Below, one piece after another: positions 36,561-44,093 of a stretch of DNA of 64,000 bases. Source of the DNA: CAIKZJ01 sp964626015. Lineage in GTDB: Bacteria; Bacteroidota; Ignavibacteria; Tepidaquicellales; Tepidaquicellaceae. A model generated the notes under the pieces. That model was given only the letters and a program-made list of their open reading frames with translations. It was not told where the DNA came from and made no database searches. Both the position numbers and the translations under genes were made by a program. Where the stretch lies: positions 45,489-109,488 of the forward strand of contig CAZVCC010000004.1 of NCBI GenBank assembly GCA_964626015.1, given 5' to 3'. The first letter of the stretch is position 1, and every line of letters begins with the position of its first letter.

Positions 36561-38108
36561 ATGACTAATAAAGATAAGATTAACGAATTAAAAGCAAAAA
36601 GGCAGGAGGCAATGCTTGGAGGAGGTCAGAAAAGTATAGACGCCCAGCATAAAAGAGGTAAGCTCACTGCTCGTGAAAGAATCCATCTCCTTCTGGATCA
36701 GGGTACATTCGAAGAGATGGACGTTTTCGTCCGCCATCAGAGCCGCGATTTTGGCTTGGAAAATACTCGTTATTATACAGACGGTGTTATAACAGGCGTT
36801 GGTAAAATTCACGGACGCAACGTTGCTGTCTTCTCTCAGGATTTTACAATCCTTGGCGGTTCGCTTGCCGAATATTACGCTAAAAAGATTGTAAAAATTA
36901 TGGACCTCGCTATGAAAGTAGGAATGCCTGTAATCGGTATTAACGATAGTGGTGGTGCACGTATTCAGGAGGGAGTCCTTTCACTCGCAGGTTACGCGGA
37001 TATTTTTCTGCGCAATACTCTATCAAGCGGTGTCGTTCCTCAAATCTCAGCAATAGTCGGACCTTGTGCAGGTGGTGCTGTTTATTCTCCAGCCATTACG
37101 GATTTCATTTTCATGGTCGATAAAATTTCTCACATGTTTATCACTGGTCCTAATGTCATAAAAGCTGTCACTAATGAAGACGTTACTTTCGATGAACTTG
37201 GCGGAGCCAATACCCACGCTATAAAAAGCGGTGTCAGTCATTTTACCTGTGAAAATGAAATTGATTGCTTCGAAAGAATCAGAAAACTTATGTCCTACCT
37301 GCCATCAAACAACATGGAACTTCCGCCTCACATGGATTTCGATGAAGCCGAATACGATTTAAGCGACCTGAATGAATTTGTTCCTGACAATCCGAATAAA
37401 CCATACGACATGAAAGATATTATCAATAGAGTAATTGATAAGGATTCTTTCTTTGAAGTGCATAAAGATTATGCCGAGAATATCATCTGCGGCTTCGGTA
37501 GAGTAAGCGGTCGTTCGGTAGGTATTGTTGCGAATCAGCCTCTTGTACTCGCAGGAGTTCTTTGCCTGAATTCTTCTATCAAAGGTGCGCGTTTCGTTCG
37601 CTTCTGTGATGCGTTCAATATTCCTTTGCTTGTGTTTGAAGACGTTCCCGGATTCCTACCCGGTACTGATCAGGAATGGCGCGGTGTTATCAGGCATGGT
37701 GCAAAACTTCTTTATTCATTCTGCGAAGCAACCGTTCCGAAAATTACAGTAATTATTCGCAAAGCTTATGGTGGTGCTTATGACGTCATGAACTCAAAGC
37801 ACGTTAGAGGTGATGTTAACCTTGCATGGCCCTCTGCCGAGATTGCCGTTATGGGTGCAAAAGGTGCTGCGGAAATTATTTTCAGAAAAGAACTTCTTGC
37901 CGCCGAGGATAAGCAGAAACTTCTCGATGAAAAGATCAATGAGTTCAACACTAAATTCTGTAATCCGTACATCGCAGCCGAAAGGGGATTCATCGACGAT
38001 ATCATCGAACCAAAAGATACCCGCAAAAAACTTATCACGTATTTCGAGCTAATCGAAAACAAAGTAGATTTCAATCCGCGCCGAAAGCACGGTAACATTC
38101 CATTATAA
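36561..38108 (+). CDS. pccB: Acyl-CoA carboxylase carboxyltransferase, propionyl/methylmalonyl-CoA type
   Basis: A 515-aa crotonase-fold carboxyltransferase: GKLTARERIHLLLDQGTFEE (33-52), GGSLAEYYAKKI, INDSGGARIQEGV, CAGGAVYSPAITDF, MFITGPNVIKAVTNE, and in the second half EDVPGFLPGTDQEW and IRKAYGGAYDVMNSKH. This is the propionyl-CoA carboxylase beta / methylmalonyl-CoA decarboxylase alpha group. No biotin carrier or biotin carboxylase gene is adjacent. The B12-binding mutase subunit at 13684 fits the same methylmalonyl-CoA pathway. Direction (carboxylation or decarboxylation) is unknown. Confidence 0.92.
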   Translation: MTNKDKINELKAKRQEAMLGGGQKSIDAQHKRGKLTARERIHLLLDQGTFEEMDVFVRHQSRDFGLENTRYYTDGVITGVGKIHGRNVAVFSQDFTILGGSLAEYYAKKIVKIMDLAMKVGMPVIGINDSGGARIQEGVLSLAGYADIFLRNTLSSGVVPQISAIVGPCAGGAVYSPAITDFIFMVDKISHMFITGPNVIKAVTNEDVTFDELGGANTHAIKSGVSHFTCENEIDCFERIRKLMSYLPSNNMELPPHMDFDEAEYDLSDLNEFVPDNPNKPYDMKDIINRVIDKDSFFEVHKDYAENIICGFGRVSGRSVGIVANQPLVLAGVLCLNSSIKGARFVRFCDAFNIPLLVFEDVPGFLPGTDQEWRGVIRHGAKLLYSFCEATVPKITVIIRKAYGGAYDVMNSKHVRGDVNLAWPSAEIAVMGAKGAAEIIFRKELLAAEDKQKLLDEKINEFNTKFCNPYIAAERGFIDDIIEPKDTRKKLITYFELIENKVDFNPRRKHGNIPL

Positions 38109-38112
38109 ATTT

Positions 38113-38151
38113 AAAACGTGAGTTCGCCTCGGCGGACTCACGTTTTTTTTT
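38113..38151 (+). terminator. Strong rho-independent terminator
   Basis: A GC-rich stem (AACGTGAGTTCGCC with GGCGGACTCACGTT, one T-G mismatch pair) and a 2-nt TC centre, followed by a run of nine T. It ends the accA-murA-pccB unit 5 nt after the last stop. Confidence 0.92.
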
Positions 38152-38414
38152 AACGTAATTCCCCCTTATAAACTATACACCAGCCTTTTGTAGTTGGTAT
38201 CTTATTATCAAACTTACAGCAGAGTTCCTCTACATGATTATCAAGATTTCATCAATATGCTTTAGAAAGTGCGCTCAAAGTGCGCATAAAGTGCGCATAA
38301 AGTGCGCATATTTAGTGTGTAATTTGTATTTGAGTACGAAGAAACAAAAATGAAACAGACTTAATACACTTTGAATTGAATGTCCATTTGTATTTTGGTA
38401 ATTTGTACTTATCA
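38152..38414. other. Leader region of the ATP synthase operon
   Basis: No gene is seen between the terminator and atpZ. The stretch holds the 11-bp array (38260-38325), then ATTTAG(n)TAATTT (38310-38325) and TTTGAATTGAATGT (38370-38383), the last ending 31 nt before the atpZ ATG. The same two motifs follow the array before tRNA-Pro, so they may be part of a shared promoter. No clean -35/-10 pair of normal spacing was found. Confidence 0.55.
38260..38325. repeat. Six-unit 11-bp tandem array before the ATP synthase operon
   Basis: Units start at 38260, 38271, 38282, 38293, 38304 and 38315. The core units are GCGCTCAAAGT, GCGCATAAAGT, GCGCATAAAGT and GCGCATATTTA; the outer ones are weaker (CTTTAGAAAGT, GTGTGTAATTT). 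The period is exactly 11 bp, as in the array at 3814, although the unit sequence differs. The GTGCGC core is self-complementary over GCGC. Function unknown. Confidence 0.8.
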
Positions 38415-38717
38415 ATGGAAAAACAACAACCGCATAAGAGCAAATACGAAACAGTCAAGAACTTTTTGTTCAAACCAATGATTAAATCCGATTCGAATTT
38501 CTTCAAGTATTCGGGTTTGGGTGTTCAGCTTTCTGTTACAATAATTGTCTTCCTTTTTGTAGGACTCTGGCTCGATAAATACTTTGAGACGAAATTCGTA
38601 TTCACTCTTGTGTTTGTTTTTATGGGATTTGTTGGTGTTTTTTACAAGATTGTTGCTGTTCTTAATGAACTCGACGCAGAAAAGAAACAAAAGAATAATG
38701 ATGGAAACAAAGAATAA
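38415..38717 (+). CDS. atpZ: AtpZ-like ATP synthase accessory membrane protein
   Basis: A 100-aa protein with a basic N-terminus and two helices (KYSGLGVQLSVTIIVFLFVG and TLVFVFMGFVGVFYKIVAVL). This is the AtpZ family, which lies at the head of F-type ATP synthase operons with AtpI and has been linked to Mg/Ca uptake or c-ring assembly. The ATG at 38415 (MEKQQPHK) was chosen over an in-frame ATG at 38376 because it removes a non-conserved leader. It overlaps the AtpI-like gene by 20 nt. Confidence 0.8.
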   Translation: MEKQQPHKSKYETVKNFLFKPMIKSDSNFFKYSGLGVQLSVTIIVFLFVGLWLDKYFETKFVFTLVFVFMGFVGVFYKIVAVLNELDAEKKQKNNDGNKE

Positions 38718-39102
38718 TCATTTCAGAAACTATACAATTTTTGTACTGCTTATCTCAATTATATCCGTCTTTGGAGCTTATTTCTTGCAGATTTCAGGCG
38801 GAAACATCGAATTCAAATCAGTTCTTGCCGCTGCAGTTATAAACGTATTAAATTCTGTTATCGGTTTTAGAATTATTCTACACTCAATCGAAAGCAAGAA
38901 TTCAAAACAATTTATGATTACTAGTCTAGGAAGCATGACAGTAAGATTATTTGTTGTACTTATTATGATATTATTAGGGTTATTGTTATTTAATTTTAAT
39001 AAAAAATCATTTATATTTGCACTGTTTTGTTACTATTTTACTTTTCTGATTTTAGAAACAATTATATTAATAAAAAGAATTAACGCAAGAAAGAGAGTTT
39101 AA
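38698..39102 (+). CDS. atpI: AtpI-like small membrane protein
   Basis: A 134-aa protein with four hydrophobic segments (YTIFVLLISIISVFGAYF; SVLAAAVINVLNSVIGF; LFVVLIMILLGLLLF; FALFCYYFTFLILETIIL). It sits between atpZ and atpB, the normal place of AtpI, which helps assemble the c-ring. Sequence identity to classical AtpI is not obvious by eye, so the call rests on topology and place. The start is one of two tandem ATGs (38698, 38701); an ATG-less upstream extension overlapping atpZ was discarded. Confidence 0.65.
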   Translation: MMETKNNHFRNYTIFVLLISIISVFGAYFLQISGGNIEFKSVLAAAVINVLNSVIGFRIILHSIESKNSKQFMITSLGSMTVRLFVVLIMILLGLLLFNFNKKSFIFALFCYYFTFLILETIILIKRINARKRV

Positions 39103-39104
39103 AT

Positions 39105-39998
39105 ATTAAAAAGGTTTTACAAATTGGTCTATTCCTTGCTGTTTTCGCTGTTTTTGGGTCAAGCTATCTTTTAGCAAGTGACCCTTCTCACGATAAAGAT
39201 GACGAGGGTAAACTCGATATAGTTGAGAAAGTAGTTGACCACGATTATGTGGATTTCTATTTCCTTGGCAAACTGAAACTCCCGCAGTTTCCGCCGGTAA
39301 ATATTGGAAGTATAACACTTGATTTCTCAATTACCAAAACCCTTTTTATGATGTTTCTCTCATCAACCATTTTATTCCTAGTCCTTAAACGTGCTGCTTC
39401 AATAAACTCAAAAAACAAAGCTCCCAAAGGCATCGGTAATTTTGTTGAAGTAATAGTTACTTTTTTGCGCGATGAGGTAGTCTTACCGAACATGGGAAAA
39501 GATGGTCTTAAAATGCTTCCTTTCTTCCTTACTTTATTCTTCTTTATTCTTTTTGCTAACCTTATCGGTTTGATTCCATTCATGGCTCAACCTACGAAAA
39601 ATATTAGCGTTACTACAGGACTTGCACTCGTTACTTTCGGTATGATACAGATTAATGGAATGAAGAAGAACGGCGTATTCGGATACCTCAAAGGACTTGT
39701 GCCGCATGGCATTCCAGCTTTTGTACTGCCTATTATGATTGTAGTTGAGTTTATAGGTTTGTTCACGAAACCATTTGCACTCTTGATGAGGTTGTTTGCT
39801 AATATTGTTGCAGGTTCTATTATTATACTTTCGCTCATAGGTTTAATTTTTATAATGAACTGGGCAGGTGCCGCTATTGCAGTGCCTTTCACACTGTTCA
39901 TATATTTTTTAGAATTGTTTGTGGCTTTGTTGCAAGCATACATATTTACGATGCTTTCTGTCATATTTATAAATATGGCAATGCATCAGGAACATTAA
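39105..39998 (+). CDS. atpB: ATP synthase F0 subunit a, apparent ATT start
   Basis: The proton-channel subunit of the membrane rotor. The conserved half contains LLMRLFANIVAGSIIILSL with the essential Arg, and a C-terminal LFVALLQAYIFTMLSVIF. The first NTG in frame is GTG 39249, but the upstream frame encodes KKVLQIGLFLAVFAVFGSS (a signal-like leader) and the charged segment typical of subunit a in this phylum. The frame opens at 39084 after a TAA and has no NTG before 39249. ATT 39105 gives MKKVLQIGL..., preceded by AAGAAAGAGAG at a good ribosome-binding distance. From ATT the protein has 297 aa; from GTG, 249. Confidence 0.85.
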   Translation: MKKVLQIGLFLAVFAVFGSSYLLASDPSHDKDDEGKLDIVEKVVDHDYVDFYFLGKLKLPQFPPVNIGSITLDFSITKTLFMMFLSSTILFLVLKRAASINSKNKAPKGIGNFVEVIVTFLRDEVVLPNMGKDGLKMLPFFLTLFFFILFANLIGLIPFMAQPTKNISVTTGLALVTFGMIQINGMKKNGVFGYLKGLVPHGIPAFVLPIMIVVEFIGLFTKPFALLMRLFANIVAGSIIILSLIGLIFIMNWAGAAIAVPFTLFIYFLELFVALLQAYIFTMLSVIFINMAMHQEH

Positions 39999-40041
39999 TA
40001 AATTTTATATAAACTAAAATAATTTAAAGGAGTAAATTTTT

Positions 40042-40263
40042 ATGGAATACGCATTTCTTGCAGCAGGTATCGGAGCCGGTTTAGTCGTAATCGGTGCAGC
40101 TCTTGGTATTGGAAAAATTGCAAGTGCCGCAATGGATGCCAGCGGCAGAAACCCGGAGGCACTCGGTGATATCAGAACTTCCATGATCATTGCTGCTGCA
40201 CTTATCGAAGGTGTGGCACTTTTTGGTCTTGTTATCTGTATTCTATTGGCAATTAAGAGCTAA
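40042..40263 (+). CDS. atpE: ATP synthase F0 subunit c
   Basis: A 73-aa hairpin protein: two helices joined by the polar loop ASGRNPEA (33-40). The ion-carrying Glu56 is in AAALIEGVALFG. The residues around Glu56 (EGVALF) do not match the Na+-type pattern (Gln in helix 1, ES-T/S after the Glu), so proton coupling is expected. A clear Shine-Dalgarno (AAAGGAG at 40027-40033) precedes the ATG, stronger than at the other genes, as fits a subunit needed in many copies. Confidence 0.96.
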   Translation: MEYAFLAAGIGAGLVVIGAALGIGKIASAAMDASGRNPEALGDIRTSMIIAAALIEGVALFGLVICILLAIKS

Positions 40264-40293
40264 TCTCTCTTATCTTAAATACTAAACTTTAAA

Positions 40294-40842
40294 ATGACGC
40301 TAATTATTTTAAATAATTTGTTATTTGGTATTTTCTTGAGTGGCGATAAACCATCATTGCTTTCTGTTAATCCGGGACTTATAATCTGGACTATAATCAT
40401 CTTCGTGCTGTTTCTTTTATTACTAAAGAAATTTGCGTGGGGACCGATAATCACGGCTCTTAATAACCGAGAGCAGATGATAAAAGAAGCACTTGAAAAT
40501 GCTGAAAAGCAAAACAAAGAATCTGCGGAACTCATCGAGCAGAATAGAAAAGTTATCGCTGAAGCTAACGCTCAAGCTTCAAAAATTATCAGCGAAGCTA
40601 AAGATATTGCCGTGAAGATGAAGGATGAGATTGTAAGCAAAGCAAACGAAGAGTCCAACAAGAATATTGATAAAGCTAAGCAGCAGATTGAAGCTATGAA
40701 GGTCTCAGCTCTCGAAGAAATGAGGGGTGATATTACAGATATAGCTTTAAAAGCTGCCGAAAAAATTCTTTCAAAGAATCTTGACAGAGATAAACAGATG
40801 GACCTTATAAATGACTTTATGTCTAAAATACCTAAGAACTGA
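40294..40842 (+). CDS. atpF: ATP synthase F0 subunit b
   Basis: A 182-aa protein. One membrane helix near the N-terminus (PGLIIWTIIIFVLFLLLLKK, about 27-46) is followed by FAWGPIITALNNREQMI, the classic subunit b start of the stalk. A long charged alpha-helical coiled coil (about 60-180) dimerises and links F0 to F1. The typical order atpE-F-H follows. Length is normal. Confidence 0.93.
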   Translation: MTLIILNNLLFGIFLSGDKPSLLSVNPGLIIWTIIIFVLFLLLLKKFAWGPIITALNNREQMIKEALENAEKQNKESAELIEQNRKVIAEANAQASKIISEAKDIAVKMKDEIVSKANEESNKNIDKAKQQIEAMKVSALEEMRGDITDIALKAAEKILSKNLDRDKQMDLINDFMSKIPKN

Positions 40843-40852
40843 TTGGTGAGTT

Positions 40853-41383
40853 ATGGCAAATAAAATAACTTCAAGCTATTCAAATTCTTTGTATGAGGCA
40901 GCATCAAAAGACAAAATCCTTAATGATGTAGCATCAGATTGCGCAGCTCTTCTTTCTTTATTGGCTGAAAGCAGGGAGCTGAATATCTTGTTAGACAGTC
41001 CAGTAATAAGCAAGTTCAAGAAGACAAGCATAATCAATGCACTGTTTAAAGGTAAGGTCAAAGACCTTACTTTAAACTTGATATTACTCGTAATTAAGAA
41101 CCGTAGGGAAGCATTCCTGAAGTTAATCCTTGAAGATTTTCTTCAGATGAAAGATGATAAAGAAGGTATCATTAAACCTGTCTATACAACGGCTATAGAA
41201 CTGAAGGAAGATGAAAAAATTAAATTGAAGAAAGAAATTGATACGATAACAAATAAGAATTCAATACCAACGTTTGAAGTGAAACCTGAATTAATCGGTG
41301 GATTTACTTTAAATATAGGGGATTCAATTATTGATGGAAGTGTAAAAAGGCAGCTGGAGCTGATGAGAAAATCACTAAAATAA
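40853..41383 (+). CDS. atpH: ATP synthase F1 subunit delta
   Basis: A 176-aa OSCP/delta protein. The N-terminal helical domain has SSYSNSLYEAASKD and the conserved DSPVISKFKKTSIINALF; the C-terminal part has KPELIGGFTLNIGDSIIDGS, a good match to the family ending. It joins the peripheral stalk to the alpha/beta hexamer. It lies 10 nt after atpF. Confidence 0.93.
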   Translation: MANKITSSYSNSLYEAASKDKILNDVASDCAALLSLLAESRELNILLDSPVISKFKKTSIINALFKGKVKDLTLNLILLVIKNRREAFLKLILEDFLQMKDDKEGIIKPVYTTAIELKEDEKIKLKKEIDTITNKNSIPTFEVKPELIGGFTLNIGDSIIDGSVKRQLELMRKSLK

Positions 41384-41414
41384 AAACGAATTTTAACAGG
41401 AGATATATTTTAAT

Positions 41415-42935
41415 ATGAATGTAAAAGCAGGCGAAGTATCCGCTGTAATACTAAAGCAGCTTTCGGGCTACGAAAATGAAGTAGATATTTATGATATCGG
41501 AACCGTTCTGTCGGTTGGTGATAACGTTGCGAGGGTTTATGGGCTTTCAAAATGTCAGGCGAGTGAACTTATCGAATTCCCGCATGGTGTCTTTGGTGTA
41601 GCTCTTAACCTCGAAGAAGATAATGTTGGCTGCGTTCTTTTCGGAGAAGTTCACCTTGTAAAAGAAGGAGATACAGTCAAAAGAACAGGAAAGATTATTT
41701 CTATCCCCGTAGGTGAAGCAATGCTCGGACGCGTAATTAACCCTCTCGGTCAGCCGCTTGACGGTAAAGGCGATATTGCAGCAGATAAGTTTTCACCTAT
41801 TGAAAGAAAAGCTCTTGGTGTTATTCAAAGACAGCCTGTTAAAGAACCTCTGCAAACCGGTCTCAAAGCTATTGACGCAATGATTCCTATCGGCAGGGGA
41901 CAAAGAGAATTAATTATAGGTGATAGACAAACTGGTAAAACTGCCGTAGCTATCGATACAATAATAAATCAAAAAGGAAAAGATGTTTTCTGTATCTATG
42001 TTGCAACAGGTCAGAAAGCTTCGACTATTGCTCAAGTAGTAAAAAATCTTGAAGACGCTGGTGCAATGGAATATACTACTGTTATTGCCGCTCCGGCATC
42101 CGACCCTGCACCTATGCTTTATATATCTCCGTACTCTGGTGCAACACTCGGCGAGTATTTTCGTGATAAAGGCAAACACGCACTCGTAATCTATGACGAT
42201 TTAACTAAACAGGCAGCAGCATACAGAGAACTATCACTTCTATTAAGAAGACCCCCTGGAAGAGAAGCTTATCCTGGTGACGTGTTTTATCTTCATTCAC
42301 GTTTACTTGAAAGAGCATCAAAGCTTTCAAATGAACTTGGCGGCGGAAGTTTAACTGCATTACCTATTATCGAAACAAAAGCAGGTGACGTATCTGCATA
42401 CATTCCGACTAACGTTATCTCAATAACTGATGGTCAGATTTACCTCGAACCTAATCTCTTTAATAACGGTGTAAGACCAGCTATTAACGTTGGTATCTCT
42501 GTTTCTCGTGTCGGTGGTAGTGCTCAGATTAAAGCAATGAAAAGAATTGCTGGTACTTTAAGACTTGACCTTGCTCAGTACAGAGAACTTGAGTCATTCG
42601 CAAAATTTGGTTCTGACCTCGATAAAGCAACCCAGCAGCAGTTAAGACGCGGTGAAAGACTCGTTGAAGTTCTTAAGCAGAAGCAGTATTCTCCGCTTGG
42701 CGTTGAAAAACAGGTTGTCGTTATTTATGCCGCAACTCACGGATACCTTGATGAAATTCCAGTAGATTATGTGAAGAAATTCGAAAGTGATTTTCTGACT
42801 GAAATGGAAAATATTCATGGAAGCATTTTATCCGAGATTATTGAAAAGAAAGACATATCAGAAGACTTGATGAAGAAACTTAATTCTGTTTTGGAAGATT
42901 TTACAAATCGTTTCAAAGAATCTTTAAAATCATAA
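41415..42935 (+). CDS. atpA: ATP synthase F1 subunit alpha
   Basis: A 506-aa protein with normal domains: beta-barrel start, nucleotide-binding GDRQTGKTAVAIDTI (about 170-184), YDDLTKQAAAYRELSLLLRR, VISITDGQIYLE, and NVGISVSRVGGSAQ near 356-369. It carries the non-catalytic nucleotide sites. Shine-Dalgarno AGGAGA lies 13 nt before the ATG. Followed 4 nt later by an unknown small gene before atpG. Confidence 0.97.
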   Translation: MNVKAGEVSAVILKQLSGYENEVDIYDIGTVLSVGDNVARVYGLSKCQASELIEFPHGVFGVALNLEEDNVGCVLFGEVHLVKEGDTVKRTGKIISIPVGEAMLGRVINPLGQPLDGKGDIAADKFSPIERKALGVIQRQPVKEPLQTGLKAIDAMIPIGRGQRELIIGDRQTGKTAVAIDTIINQKGKDVFCIYVATGQKASTIAQVVKNLEDAGAMEYTTVIAAPASDPAPMLYISPYSGATLGEYFRDKGKHALVIYDDLTKQAAAYRELSLLLRRPPGREAYPGDVFYLHSRLLERASKLSNELGGGSLTALPIIETKAGDVSAYIPTNVISITDGQIYLEPNLFNNGVRPAINVGISVSRVGGSAQIKAMKRIAGTLRLDLAQYRELESFAKFGSDLDKATQQQLRRGERLVEVLKQKQYSPLGVEKQVVVIYAATHGYLDEIPVDYVKKFESDFLTEMENIHGSILSEIIEKKDISEDLMKKLNSVLEDFTNRFKESLKS

Positions 42936-42939
42936 TTCT

Positions 42940-43209
42940 ATGACAACAAAAGCACCCGCTGAAGTTAACTATTTTGACGATTCAGTTAAGATTAAAAAAC
43001 TTTATTCTGCAATTGATGAACTTAGAGATGTTATAATAGAGGATAATGACAGAAATAGACTTAGTTTTTGCATTAACCTGTATTTTGAGAAGGAAATAGG
43101 CTCACTGTATGATGCAATAGTACAGGCAAAACCAAATTCTTCAATATATAACTTTAAAGTTCTCGAAGAATTAGTTACGAAGAAATTAAATGAAAAAGGA
43201 ATTAACTAA
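42940..43209 (+). CDS. Unknown 89-aa protein inside the ATP synthase operon
   Basis: I do not recognise this gene. It starts at ATG 42940, 4 nt after the atpA stop, and ends 3 nt before the TTG of atpG, so it is translated as part of the operon. The protein is predicted mostly helical and charged (VKIKKLYSAIDELRDVIIE; NFKVLEELVTKKLNEKG), without signal peptide or membrane helix, and has one Cys (SFCINLYFEKE). A position between alpha and gamma suggests an F1-associated assembly or control factor, but nothing in the sequence proves it. Confidence 0.8.
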   Translation: MTTKAPAEVNYFDDSVKIKKLYSAIDELRDVIIEDNDRNRLSFCINLYFEKEIGSLYDAIVQAKPNSSIYNFKVLEELVTKKLNEKGIN

Positions 43210-43212
43210 GAA

Positions 43213-44076
43213 TTGGCTACCCTTAAAGAAATAAGAATCCGCCTAAATGCGGTTAAGAATATCCAGAAGATAACCAAAGCAATGAAAATGGTTGCTGCTG
43301 CTAAAGTACGCAAAGCTCAGGATAGAATAATATCAACCAGACCTTATGCTAGTAAACTTAGTAGTCTTATGAGTGAACTTGTTTCTTTAAATGATATTTC
43401 GAATCATCCTCTGATTCAGGAAAGGGAAATCAAGAAACGTCTTGTTGTTTTAATTACTTCTGACAGGGGACTTTGCGGTGCTTTTAACTCCAATATTATA
43501 AAACACACTGTTTCGCATATCAGAAATATTGGACAAGATACTGCAATGATAACCATTGGTAAAAAAGGTTACGATTTCTTCTCTAAACGAAAATATAACT
43601 TAATTAAGAATTACCCAAATGTTTTTCAGAATTTAAACATTCAGACATCAACGGAAATAGTCAATTACATTAAGGACCTTTATTTAAACGGTGAATATGA
43701 CTTTATCGAAATTATATATAACGAATTTAAATCAATAATCAAACAAAATATTGTTACGGAGACTTTCCTTCCATTTAAGAAAAACACTGAAAGTGATTTA
43801 GCATCCAGAAATATTGACTTCATATTCGAACCCGATTCTAAAAATATTTTATTCGAACTCATCCCTAAAGAACTAAATATTATGTTCTGGAAAGCTCTGC
43901 TTGAGTCTAATGCTTCAGAACAAGGTGCCAGAATGACAGCTATGGAAACAGCGTCGAACAATGCTGGTGATGTAATTAAGGAGCTTAACCTGAATTATAA
44001 TAGAGCACGTCAGGAATCCATCACAACAGAACTGCTTGAAATTGTTAGTGGCGCTGAAGCACTCCAGAAAGGTTAA
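43213..44076 (+). CDS. atpG: ATP synthase F1 subunit gamma
   Basis: A 287-aa rotor-shaft protein: N-terminal helix TLKEIRIRLNAVKNIQKITK with KAMKMVAAAKVRKAQ, LVVLITSDRGLCGAFNSNI, and C-terminal ASEQGARMTAMETASNNAGD followed by LNLNYNRARQESITTELLEI. The start is TTG 43213, fixed by the conserved MATLKEI-like beginning; no other start is possible without losing it. atpD and atpC do not follow, so beta and epsilon must be encoded elsewhere. Confidence 0.97.
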   Translation: MATLKEIRIRLNAVKNIQKITKAMKMVAAAKVRKAQDRIISTRPYASKLSSLMSELVSLNDISNHPLIQEREIKKRLVVLITSDRGLCGAFNSNIIKHTVSHIRNIGQDTAMITIGKKGYDFFSKRKYNLIKNYPNVFQNLNIQTSTEIVNYIKDLYLNGEYDFIEIIYNEFKSIIKQNIVTETFLPFKKNTESDLASRNIDFIFEPDSKNILFELIPKELNIMFWKALLESNASEQGARMTAMETASNNAGDVIKELNLNYNRARQESITTELLEIVSGAEALQKG

Positions 44077-44093
44077 AAGATAATTGTATTTGT

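Noticed and set aside
38376..38414. Earlier ATG for atpZ
   Set aside because: The extra 13 residues (MNVHLYFGNLYLS) are unlike the family, and the later ATG starts a typical basic N-terminus.
39249..39998. GTG 39249 as the start of atpB
   Set aside because: It would remove the leader and charged segment encoded in the same frame upstream; ATT 39105 explains more.
40042..40263. Sodium-type c subunit
   Set aside because: The residues after Glu56 (GVALF) and the lack of the helix-1 Gln do not fit the Na+ signature.
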